Below, in pieces: positions 48,301-59,700 of a DNA stretch of 64,000 nucleotides. The notes beneath the pieces were generated by a model. It saw only the letters and a program-made list of their open reading frames with translations, did not search any database and had not been told where the DNA came from. Source of the stretch: Paragyromitra xinjiangensis (taxonomy: Eukaryota; Ascomycota; Pezizomycetes; Pezizales; Discinaceae); the NCBI GenBank assembly GCA_038503065.1, contig JBCAMK010000012.1, positions 992,001 to 1,056,000 of the forward strand. Reading direction: 5' to 3'. Position numbers and translations under genes: made by a program. Positions within the stretch are counted from its first letter, which is position 1. Each line of letters begins with the position of its first letter.

Positions 48301-48941
48301 TCGAGATATGTTGACGTCCTTGTGCATTACCAACCAAGCGAAAGGGTGCAAATGCTCTTCTGGTTTGTGTTGAATGCGTTGATTGTCAGGGAACCGTTGG
48401 TTAAGAAGGCAGCCGCTTCATTTTGGGCAACATTTGTTTCGTTGACAGATCACCGCTCTGGGGTACAAGTTTCAATAGATGCTGTGGTAGCAATGTGCGG
48501 TATGGCTTTAGCGGAGAAGCTTATCTGGGTACAGCCCCACCTTGGTGAGTTTGTATGCTGCAGGCTATAGCAGGCTAACAAATGTGGCAAATAACAGGGC
48601 ATTGGAGGCGGAGCTGCGAGGAGTGAAATAGATAGTTTAGCAGAACCTCTCAAAAAATTGGTAGCTAGGCAAGTCAAGGCTAAGAGCTGGCTTTCCACCG
48701 CACTAGCGAGAGATGGGTTTCCGAGTCCCAACCTGACTGATAAGAGTAAAACTCGGTTCCTCAATACCGTCATTAGGTATATATCCTTTTCCTATCCATT
48801 CTTCGTACTTGGTGCCGTATTGATAGATGGATTGCGACTAGTATGAGGGGGAAAAGAAGTACCAATCAAATCGTCAAAGATTTTTGGTTGAGTGCAAGAG
48901 GGAGTGAATTTGACTGTAGAAGGGCCCCCTCTCTTGGTTAG
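45392..48941 (+). CDS. KAP122: Karyopherin of the importin-13/Kap122 (Pdr6) group
   Basis: This is a nuclear transport receptor built of HEAT repeats that carries cargo through the pore with Ran. Exons are 45392-45436, 45513-45694, 45774-46115, 46168-46369, 46422-47358, 47420-48528, 48598-48776 and 48827-48941, product 1036 aa, all in phase. The N-terminal importin region gives LVKRLYQPGSP, AVQRSPDGWKLADSLL, FFGSLTFTVKLNSDSESV; then LRFHDRIHSNVDEAVLLIWD, IGSYSAFFERHSDFLPAVLN and, near the end, IGGGAARSEIDSLAEPLKKL and TNQIVKDFWLSARGSEFD. These are typical of fungal importin-13-like receptors. The assignment to Kap122 rather than another member rests on recollection of these stretches, not on an alignment. 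The donor at 48529 (GTACAG) is the weakest splice site. Confidence 0.88.
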
Positions 48942-51067
48942 TAGCTATTTATACGGGATATATCATTGCTAATATTTATTTGTTACGGCACCCTAGACGT
49001 TTCTTAGACCTAATCCCTACTTTTGTTTTTCTAGTCGAGCGTGGTAGGGTTTCTCTTCTTTCGTTTGGTGTCAGTGGCTGGGGGATTGAGGTTTGTGGGC
49101 CAATTCTAGGAGGCTTTTTCTTTTCTTTGGTGGCTTGGAATATCTCTTGTTTCATTCTATCTATCCTTAGCGCTTGAGATTAATCTCGTACCCAGCAGCT
49201 TGCTGCGTGCCGTAGGGCAGCAGCCGCAGGCAGTATGGGATGGGGACAAGCCTAGCTTAAGCTCGATTGCAAATTTTCTTTCCTTCCATATTCGTTATTG
49301 CATAGTTTCTGTAAATAGAAAGATCAAGTCTGAAAGAGATTGAGTCACTACTGTAGAGTTATTTTAGTGTATGTTATAAGTACACGCATATTAAGACGAG
49401 CAGAAAGGATCGCGTTAATATATCCCTACATGTACTTGCGGCGAGAATAAGTTCCCACGCCCACTTCGCAACAACGCCAAAGCGAGAACAAAAATTGAAA
49501 AACACAACAACCACAACACAAGCAACAAGAAATAAAAGCAAATGGTAGATAAAAATGATCAAGAAATACTCCTCATCTTCAAAACAGAGTTTAAATTCCC
49601 TTAGGGAGAGCCTTTTTAGGTGTATTTTAGTCCTTGCTAGGATTGCCTCCTGCCCCAATCTGCAGCTGCTTTGTAGTTTTTTTTGTGTCTGAAGGTCTTT
49701 CTTTACCAAGTAGTATATCTGGCTTTTTAGTGGCCTTAATTTGGGTTATTCTTGGTGGTGTTTGAAGGTTTTCATCATACTCTGTACGTTATTTGGTGGT
49801 TGCCATCCGTGGAAATTTATTCTCGCCGCAAGTAGTTTACAACATCAAGATGTTACCTATTAATGACAACATTGCCGCTGTGGAAAATTTACTAAGCAGA
49901 GTTTGCTTCGGTTGACTCGTTATCCTTATGATGCGCAGGGTTTAATAGGCATGATGCTTAGTTGAGTTTCAGACTACGAAAAGGCGGTATTTGGAGGTCA
50001 ACTAGAGTCATCATGTTTGTTGGTTTATGAGTACACAATACCTACATCGCCAAGAACCTGTCTCCACCTGAATGTTAAGCAATTAGATGGTCTATAGCAT
50101 ACCCTAGTCACCCCCAACTGATATTCTTGTAGACTTTACGGAAGCGATTTATGAGGCTGTCTACAGTTATACCCACATGTCAACTAACCAGTCGCACCAT
50201 CAGGCTGGGTGACCGTAGGCGACCTCGTTGAGCCGATCGCGGGCCGCTGCCGGGTACCGTTAGGCTAACTGCATTTTCTGGGCAAGGCTCATTGCCAGAC
50301 CAGGTACAGCATCTCCAACTTCCCACTTTATGGCCTAAACGCGGCAAAAACTATCCGAACGAAACATTTAAGACAGTGCGTACAGGATAACTGGGGATAT
50401 CCAAATGCAACGATCCACCCACAGTCAAACCCTGGTTAGCTAGATCCGATTTTTTCGAACGAAAAGGAAACATAGAATTTCGAGCTCTAGGAAAACCGAC
50501 TCAACCCTTGGCATGGGGTCTGGAGACATATAGAGGCGAGACATTGGGCATGTTGGGGATATTCCAATAGGTCTCTGAAGATTATGTCTCAATAGGAAGC
50601 TTTTTGGGACAACTAACCGTGAATTCCGCTGGCACGAGGCGGCATGAGAGGAATAAGAGATTTCGAGGCTCGGGATGTGGTCGAGTGAAATCGTTGATAG
50701 AACTTGTATCCCGGAAGTTATTGCTAACATATTTGAGGTTGGTTGGTTGGCGAGCTGATGCCTGAGGCAAAAATGCCAAAGCAAGTGTAGATGCACAAGG
50801 ATCCAAAAGAAACCATTTGCAGGTTGTTCAACAGGAAGGGAAAAAAGCTGGGTTAGATACGGAAATGACCACAACCACCATTTTTGGAGCTCTCCCGGCC
50901 CAGATCGTGCATCTAGATTACATGATCACCCCACGCGGCAATGCCCCCGAGCTGTACGCCCATGCAGGCGGGCTGTTCAACTTTCAATAACTGTCACCTC
51001 AGCCCCCCGCTTTCTAGTCAAGCAACTCTCAAGTTTACCTCCCTAAGTTAACAGCTTTCAAGAAGTC
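48942..51067. other. 2.1-kb intergenic region between KAP122 and the exonuclease gene
   Basis: This region joins a 3' flank and a promoter. No ORF here has family resemblance (the longest, 50440-50874 on the minus strand, looks random). No tRNA, rRNA or repeat array is recognisable. Confidence 0.45.
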
Positions 51068-53133
51068 ATGGCTTACTGCGCTCCATGTGAACGCCATTTC
51101 CTTGATGAAACCGCTTTACAACAACACTTCAACGCTAGTTCTCGTCACAAACCTAGGAAACCCACTCGTCCAAAGCCCGCCGAGCTTCCAAGCTCAGTTT
51201 CCTCGAGTCGATCGAGCATTAGTATTACCTCGAGGGGGTCAAGAGCAATCAAATCAGTAAATCTCCGAACGGGTGCTCAAGTTCAGACCGATAAACCTCC
51301 TACAAACCACGTCGAATCCCAACAGCGCTTTCGCACTGAAGGTGCCTTCCACCAACATTGCAACTCTTGGGCTCATACGCCCAAGTTTTACTGCAAAGAT
51401 TGCGAAAAGCCCTTCCCCGACCAAAACAAACTAGATGAGCATATGAACTCAAATCACTTTCCTCCACTTCACTGTTTCAACTGTAACAAACAGTTCTTCG
51501 GCCAGCAAGCCTTGGATCAGCACCAAAGATCCACATCTCACACTTCACTCTCTTGCATCTATTGTGATATGCATTTTCCAAATCAGAGACTCCTAGAAAA
51601 CCACATAGAACACCAACACCTAGCTTCTTACAATAAACCCGAAGAAAAAATTCCAGATCTGGGTGCCTTGACGATACATAAGAGCACTATTCATCACAAA
51701 CAGGGATTTCCATGCAGCAACTGCTCCGAAAATCTTCCGGACGTGGCAGCCTTGGTTCAACATGAGAGCACTGCTCATGCTGAGCAAGGATTCCCATGCC
51801 ATACATGCAAACCATTATGTGGACGCATCTTCAACACCCCGGAGGCTCTAGACACACATATCCAGTTTATGATTGAAAAGCTCAAACTTAGCATAGTCCG
51901 CAATAAAAAAAACATATGGACATCCATATCAGAGACTCCCGCCTCCATATCAAAACTGCGAGAAATGACGCACAGCAAAGAACTATTAGAGAAAAACCTA
52001 TATGTTATGGAATTCCCCACTCATGAAAGTATCAACAACCAGAGAAAATGCAAGCACTGCCGTGGTTAGTACCATCACAGACTGGGGGAAGTTGGATCTT
52101 AAGCTAATTATTTGTTTTCTAGAAAAGTATTCTAGGTTGCAAGGTAAAGGCAGTGCCATCTGTAGATATCACCCCGCCAAACCGAGGAAAACGGTAAATC
52201 CCATCAACACCGATAAAACTATTATTAAACTAATAGAAGCAGTGGAATCGAACTACGAAGAAAACGGAAACATATTTTAGCTGTTGTGGGCAACAAGAAA
52301 AATGCGCCGTGAAGGACGAACATATATTCGAAGACTTTGATACCTTGGCTCGAAATTTTGTATTTGAAAGAACACCTTCACCTTCTCCAAATAAGCCGAA
52401 ACGAAAAGCAGTAGCCGTAGACTGCGAGATGGGAACTTCCGCAACAAACAGTTGTGAGCTGATCCAGCTCAGCGTAGTTGACTATTTTACTGGCGAAATC
52501 CTGATCGACTCGATCGTCCGTCCAGAGGTCAAAATGACTCATTACAACTCTACATACAGCGGAATTACACCTCAGATGATGAGACGTGCTATTGCTGATG
52601 GAGAGTTCCTGGATTCTTATGAGGGTGCGAGAGCTGAACTCTGGAAGTGGATTGACAGTGAAACAATACTCGTTGGCCACTCATTGAATCACGATATGAA
52701 CCAGCTACACATGATACATCCCTTAATCGTGGACTCTTATATATGCGTGCCAAAACTTCAATCGTCGGGGAATGGTCTGAAGAACTTGACAAAGCAGCTT
52801 CTGGGGAAAGATGTTCAGGAGGGATTGGAGGGTAAAAAAGGACATGATTGCGTGGAGGATGCGCTCGCGGCAAGAGAGTTGGTGATCTGGTGCAGTGAAA
52901 ATAAAGCTGCTCTCAAAGTTCGGGCAGAGCAGGCAAAGGATGAGCAAGAGATATGGCGCAAGGAGACGGAGATTAGACGCGTAGAGAAAGAAGCTCTGCA
53001 AGTGAAGAAAGCCGAAGAACGTCTTGCACGTCTAGCGGCGTTAGACACCAGCGAACAGAAACCGTCCGATAATGGGTTTTCAGACACAAAGGTGAGACCT
53101 CGGAAGGTGTTTGTTCATGGAGGTTGGCTCTGA
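51068..53133 (+). CDS. C2H2 zinc-finger array fused to a DEDDh RNA exonuclease (Rex1/Rex3-like)
   Basis: This is a probable 3'-5' RNA exonuclease of the DEDDh group (REXO1/Rex family). Exons are 51068-52064, 52123-52193 and 52243-53133, product 652 aa. The N-terminal 330 residues contain a series of finger-like C-x2-C...H units (YCAPCERHFLDETALQQHF, FYCKDCEKPFPDQNKLDEHM, LHCFNCNKQFFGQQALDQHQ, LSCIYCDMHFPNQRLLENHI, FPCSNCSENLPDVAALVQHE). A Zn-knuckle-like region then follows (ICRYHPAKPRKTW, SCCGQQEKCAVKDEH), rebuilt exactly across a 49-nt intron. The catalytic domain has AVDCEMGTS (Exo I, D and E), LVGHSLNHDMNQL (Exo II, D) and GHDCVEDA (Exo III, H and D), so all DEDDh residues are present. 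A charged helix closes the protein. Whether the substrate is 5S, 5.8S or tRNA cannot be told from sequence. Confidence 0.9.
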
Positions 53134-54866
53134 CTGGGCATTTTGGGCCAAGGTTGAGACGAAAGTGGACGTCAGAACGCCAGTGATGCATGCGGTTCAT
53201 CGCAACCAGAGCTCGCAAAATACATGGATATGGCGGTAAGGAGAAAGGGTTAAAGACTTTGATACCTTATCTTCTACTACAAGCCTAAAGCTTTTGTTCA
53301 GATCTTCGAAATTGCCTTCATTATTACAAGATCAATTTTTATACCATATTTGAGCAAAATTGCATATCTTTAAATGATAATTCTGAAAAATAGACTGGGG
53401 ACGGCTCAAAAGCTCCTAACCTCTCCAGGACCCTTGTGGATTAAATCTTAGGAGGACCCCGGAGTGTACAGTTGATTAATTGATTTATCGATTCATTGAG
53501 TACATGCATAGAGTATACAGTTATGGGCGTGGTGGATACATTTTTCCGTGACTGCCCAGCTGGCTCGCCCCTCCCCCGATGGGACGGCGAGTGATAACCC
53601 GTGCCTATACTTGTGTTTTATCGAGTGATAGGATATGACTCTTAGCCCATCTTTTTTTTTCCATTAGGCATGGTCATCCTTCAAGACATGTAGTCAGGTC
53701 CAGCATTAGTAGACATTTCTCACTTTTCCGAATAGCGAACGAGTTCGCAGGAAAGATGTTGGCCTAAAGATCTCGGATGCTAGAGCAACTAGAAGGAATC
53801 ACCACCCCCACTTCGTCATATCGACACCAGTCTAATTTCTAGATAGAGATTCAACACCGGAAATCTGTAGAAATATACCTTGGCCTGACTAGATGTGAGA
53901 ATAACAGGTATGTACGAGAGTAAGTCTGCCATTAGTGGGTGCCACTAGGGTAGATATACGGTGGGTTTTAACCCCCGAGCGCCAGCAATTCGAGAGGCCG
54001 AGCATTCGGATTTTATAATAATTAGAAACCACTTGATTTTGTAGTCCCTACGCCAAGTCTCCGTAATTCCTTAGCGAAGATTCCCGGAAACTGCCTAGAA
54101 ATAGTCATCGGGAGTGCCTCTGGAGGGGGCCTGCTCCGTACTCTCACAGCTCTTACTCCATCGCAGAGTCGGTTAATATGTTACACTTCGTAGAAAGAAC
54201 AATTGGCAATAACCATCAACCAATAGATAAATACACGCTGAGGCCCATCATGAAGATGCCTCGGAAAACAATCTAGCCATAATAATCAAGGTATCAACAC
54301 GGAGAGAATGAATGGTATTTCGCCTCCGTAATCCTGCTACCGAAAGGGGGGTAGAATCGTCTGAGGCTGTGCCACGATGACGTCAACTATAACAGAAGGC
54401 GTCCATGCGGGCATGGAAAATTAATCCCTTACTCGTATTAGCAGCTATTGGTTATTTTCTCGGCAGTTTTCTATGGCTTTTCCCCCTTATTCCTACCCCC
54501 ATCCCCATCCCCATCCCCATTCCCTCTCAATATCAGGCATGGTGGTTTAGGTGAATTTCATGTCTGGTAAGATAACTAGTCACTAACGTGAGATCTGCTC
54601 TGATGATATGAACTATGTAATTACTCCTACACCTACACCTGCACCTACGTTTATGCTAGGTGATGTCCCTCACAATTCGATGAAATGGATCAGATGGCCA
54701 ACAGACGACGTCTTCGCTTCTGATTCAGCTTCTGATTCAACCACCCTTATAGAGTAGCCACTAGGGGTTTTTCCTTTAGAATACATCCAGGATTTTACAC
54801 CCATTTTAGTAGATTACCAGCCTACGAAACAGAAAAAAGAAGTATACAAAAAAGCAAAGAAACCTT
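53134..54866. other. 1.7-kb intergenic region between convergent exonuclease and TIF6 genes
   Basis: The region is AT-rich with a CCCCAT repeat tract (54495-54524) and a short ACACCT tract near 54628. Neither strand holds an ORF of family resemblance. I see no RNA gene. Confidence 0.45.
54495..54524. repeat. (CCCCAT)n hexanucleotide microsatellite
   Basis: About five units of CCCCAT are present. Confidence 0.85.
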
Positions 54867-56041
54867 TTAATAGAAAGTCTCCACCATTGTATCCCTCAAC
54901 GAACCCTGGACGTTTCCTGGACCCATTCCCTCACCGAGCTTAAAAACACTTTCCACAACCGACAACTCCGTTGCGGTTGTATCGAGTCCGGTAACAGCCA
55001 TCCAATCATTGACGACCATTCCAGCGCCGACAACGGGGGAACCGCGGTTGACACTGCCGGCGACTAGAGGGACTTGAAGAAGGGAGGAGAGTTCGTCTTG
55101 GTCCTGTATTGAGGTTTTGGGGTGTACGATGCCGCCTTGGTTAGAGAGAGAGCAGTAGGAACCTACGAGGACGTTTTCTACAGGGCTGTAAGTACGTGTG
55201 AAACACTAAAAATAGTCTATGGGGTGAAAAAGGGTTGGGAATTTGATGTACATACCTGAGATAGTTTGTCTGAAAACCTCAACGCCCAAAACATCTGCAA
55301 TGATCTCCTCCGTCTCGCGCTCGATATCCGGGTGGACCAAAGCGACATGGTCATTACAACAGATAACGTTTCCAAGAGCAGATAATCGCTCTTCGATGCG
55401 CTGAATCTTGACAGTGTCCGGAATTGAGTTCCTGAGGTGTTGCAGCTCCTGGTCGGTTGTCGATGTAGGTACCAAGAGACCTTTTCGGTTTCTAGAGTGA
55501 ACCACGAACCATTGTCAGCCGCCTCGGTTTTCCTAACTGATGATTCCTCTTCGAAGATCCAGTAGCATATAGGTAAAATGAGGTCGTTATATAGCACATA
55601 CCCAGCAGTCAACCTCCCGACGATCCTAGTGCCTGCGATTGTGGTGTGACATATGGGAATGATGTCCGCCAATTCAGCCTCGAAAACACTAAACGAAACC
55701 CCAAATCAGCCCTCCTCTCCATCCCTTTCCCCGTCTCCATCGAGCGATAAATGGTTCCAAACCTGTAGAAGTTCATCGATCCTCCAGTAGCGACAAGCGC
55801 ATACGAGTTCGTAAGTGTCGCAAACACACCGACTCTAACATGGTCAGAAACATCGTTCGTCACGAGACAGGGATTGAACAAGGGAGAAAGTACTCATTCG
55901 AATTCTCAAACTAAATACGAATAACATCCCCAAATTAGCCCGTCGCTCATATCAGTGGTAATATATACAAGAATAAAAAAGTAAAAAGGAAAAGGAAAAA
56001 AAGTTCAATGGTGAATTTCTAACCTGAGCTCTGAGAGCCAT
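54867..56041 (-). CDS. TIF6: Eukaryotic translation initiation factor 6 (Tif6)
   Basis: Tif6 binds pre-60S subunits, keeps them from joining 40S early and is needed for 60S maturation. Exons are 56041-56024, 55910-55894, 55834-55763, 55688-55602, 55491-55256 and 55177-54867; product 246 aa (245 in yeast). The pentein repeats are plain: [126 protein letters not shown], and [20 protein letters not shown]. The first two exons are only 18 and 17 nt. It is probably divergent to nothing in this window; its 5' neighbour is the ABC transporter tail. Confidence 0.96.
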
Positions 56042-56799
56042 TGCTTCTTTGTGTCTATTCGGACTTTGTTTAGTATAAAAGAATAAGTGAAAAGAACGAA
56101 GTGAAAACGAGATCTAAAGAATTAAGACTTGTAGCTTTGAGTGGTGGTGGATGGAGGGGATGACGGTACTGGGTGCTGTAGCGTTATGTAGTGCGGGGGG
56201 GCGAAGAAATCAGCAGCAACCCGCAGTGCCAAGACTGTCGAGAATTCCCTGCATAATAGACTCATTCACCACCTTAGACTCATCTGGTCTCGCTTCTCAA
56301 GTATAAGAGTCACCCTTACCAGCATAAGATATGACTCGGACATGCAGGATACCTCTTGTTGCCATTAGTTTGGTGTAACATGAGACCAGAGCAAGATATT
56401 ACGCCTCATCTCTGCACTCTCTATCGGTCCCCTATACAAGCTAGACAAGTACGATTAACTACATGTACTTACAATAACAAAGTCCGCACAGTAATTACCG
56501 ATTTAGCAAAACAGGCAGCTAAAGAAAAAGGAAAAAAAAAACACCACTCTACAGCTCACTTGCCAACCAAACACCCAGGAACTCCCCGTAGCTCTGGCAG
56601 ACAAAAGACGATGAAGAGAAAGAAAGCCAACTATACACATTCTACTTCCTAAAAGACGTAAAGTAGCTTTGGAGAAAGAAAGAAGAAAGAAGAAAGAAGA
56701 AAGAAACCTATTACCCCCCGCATGTGTATACATTATCCCTTCATCTTCTCATCCCATTATCATTCCTATCGTCATCGTCGCTATCATATAAGCCCACAC
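56042..56799. other. Intergenic region between TIF6 and the ABC transporter
   Basis: This 758-bp stretch holds the TIF6 promoter and the ABC transporter 3' flank. It carries a GAAA/GAA microsatellite at 56672-56706. No gene is seen. Confidence 0.5.
56672..56706. repeat. (GAAAGAA)n purine microsatellite
   Basis: This is a run of GAAA and AGAAAGA units on the + strand. Confidence 0.8.
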
Positions 56800-59700
56800 C
56801 TACAGCCCTGTCTCTCCCCCTTCTTCAGCGGTTTCTACCAGCTTCCCAGTTCCCATATACGCTTCCTTCGCCATCTCTTCCAATAAAGCGAGCTCACCAC
56901 TCGACTCACACATGTCCCTGAAAATACCATCCTTCTTACGCAAAAGGTTGTATGGGTGATCGTACTCTCGGACCTCACCTTGGTCAAGCACGAGAACTTT
57001 ATCGTAGTAGATGATGGAATTAAGACGATGCGCGATAGTGATAGTTGTGCTCTGAAGCTCGCGGATAGTAGCTTGGATCTTAGTGTCGATACTGTAGTCA
57101 ATTGAGGCGGTTGCTTCGTCCATGAGAAGGACTTTAGGCTCCTTCAAGAGTGCTCTTGCGAGGCACAACAGTTGTCTACACCGGCGTTAGTATCCCTGCT
57201 CATGATACCACATCAAGAGGGGTATTACTTCTGGCCCTGCGAAAGATTATTCCCCGACTCCGCCACAGTACTCTGCAGATCCAAGAAAATATTCTTATTA
57301 ACCGCCGCATCATCTCCTGCCACCGGCGCTGCAACCTCCGGCTCCTGGCTAATCAATTGTACCCTCTTCAACACCTTGAAGATTTCCCCATCGGTATAAA
57401 CCCCAAACGGATCAAGATTGCTCCTGATCGTCCCTGTAAACAAAGTTGGGTCCTGCGGCACCATAGTAATTGACTGTCGAAGATCCTGTAAACCAATCGT
57501 GCTGATATCCACGCCATCGATGATAATATTCCCTGTTTCCGCCTCCAATGACCGGAATAGTGCAAGCGCAAGGGAACTTTTTCCGGCGCCAGTTCGACCA
57601 ACGATACCAACCTTTTCGAGCGGTTTGATATCGAAGCTAACGTTCTTGAGCACTCGGTCAAGATCAGGGCGGTAACGCGTTGAGTAGTCGGTGAAAGTGA
57701 CGGCGCCAGCCTCTGGCCAGTTGGAGGGGGGTCTGTTTTCAGGGATGATCTCCGCAGCTTCTTGCTCAACCTCAAGATACTCCCTGATTCGCTCAACAGA
57801 GTTCATGTTCTGTTCATTCACAGCATAAAGCCTCACTACCCATAGAATATTATCCGTGAACGTGATAGCGTATGTCAATGACAAACCTGCCAAACCGGCA
57901 TCGATCTTTCCGGCGCTCGATACCACAAACATACCAGCAAAGAACGAGACCAGGGCTCCAGCGACATCGATTCTTAGTCCAAGCCAACGATTGCAGACCC
58001 AGAGATAAAAGAACGGTCTGTTTTGGGCATCGATCTTAGCAAGGTTTTCCCTCACAAATCGTCTCTCGTCACCATAGGCGCGGATAGTAGAGACTCCCGT
58101 AAGCGTTTCGCCGAAATGCTGGAATAGCGGGCTTCGTTGGACCGAGTCCAGACGCTTCAAGTCTCTTGATGCGCGCAGATAGAAGGTACCGATCAATAAG
58201 TAAAGACAAGTGATGATAACGCCTACTCCCAAGAATCCAGGAGTAATGACCGAGATCAGGATAACAATAGCAATAACCGAACCCAACGAATGCACCATAC
58301 CCTAAAATCATCAGCTTCCAACCCAAACCACATTAACCAAAAGTACTTACCAAAGCAACCGGCGCAACCTCCTGATCAACCGCCTCAATATCCTTAGAAA
58401 ACCGATTAATAATCCTTCCTAACGGCGTTGAGTCAAAGAACCTAAACTTCGCTCTCATAAGGTGATGCAGCAATTGTTCGTGAAGCCTCTTCGACGCTCT
58501 CAAAGACCCGTAAAACACCACCGCCTCACGAGTGAACGAGGTGACCGTGTACACAAGACCGATGAGCGCATAAACACTCAAATAGTACCACACATCGACC
58601 TCACTCCCGGTTTTCGCCACCCTGACAGTATTCGGCGAAGATGTCCCCGGGAAAGCCCACGAACAGCTCCCAGATGCAAAGCAACCCCCAAAGTACCCGA
58701 AACTAGATGAAAGTGTCCCATGGACTCCAGCCATACTGTAATTCCCGCTCTTTGTCTCTGGCTCATACTGCAGCGCCCATTGTCGGATCCAAACACTCGT
58801 AGCGACAGTCCCAATCTGCTGCGCACCGAAAACCGAGAGAACGAGAACCCAGTACCACCACGGTCCCATGGAAGCAAGATATAAACAATAAACCTTCCAG
58901 CCAACACTGCCTTCAATTTTCGTCTCCTCGGTCGACTTCTTCTCCTTCTTGCCTAATCCCGAAATTCCATCGACCTTTCCAGGTGTATCCGCTGTTGGAA
59001 TGCCTACAAACGACGGTACCCGCGACGGCATCCGAGAGACGGGTTTCGACCTCACACCCGCCTTCAACAACTCGCCTTCCCCGAGCGCGCCGGAGTCAAC
59101 CACAGTTTCTGGGTCCCCTTGAATCAACACCCGTCCGTTTTCAAGAACCACGACATGTCTCGCGAGAGGCACACACAGCGCAACGTTATGCGTAACCAGA
59201 ATACAAGTCCTCGCGTGCATCAGCGGGCCCATGATACAGTAATCGTAGATCCATTTAGCAGTGTGGGTGTCAACAGCACTGAGACAGTCGTCCAAGAGTA
59301 GATGTCTACTATTCGAATATAGTGCTCTTGCAAGTGAAATCCTCTGTTTCTGACCTCCGGATAACGCAATTCCCTTTTCGCCGACCTCCGTTTCATCCCC
59401 GTTGTCCAGTACCTGAAGATCGCGTTCGAGAGAACAAGCAATCAGCACCTCGTGGTACCGTTCCTCGTTATATGGACTTGCAAACAGAATATTATTCTTA
59501 ACCGTATCGTTCACCAACCATGCTTGCTGCGCGCAATACGCCACACTCTCCGTTAGTCCCGTTTCTGGATCCGGTGTCAGTTCCTCCCTGCTGTGTGCAC
59601 CAGGTAGATGCACGCTTCCCTTCAGATGCGTCATTTCCCCAAGCAATGCCATAAGTAGTGATGTCTTTCCAGATCCAGTCGGTCCCGCAACGATATTTAG

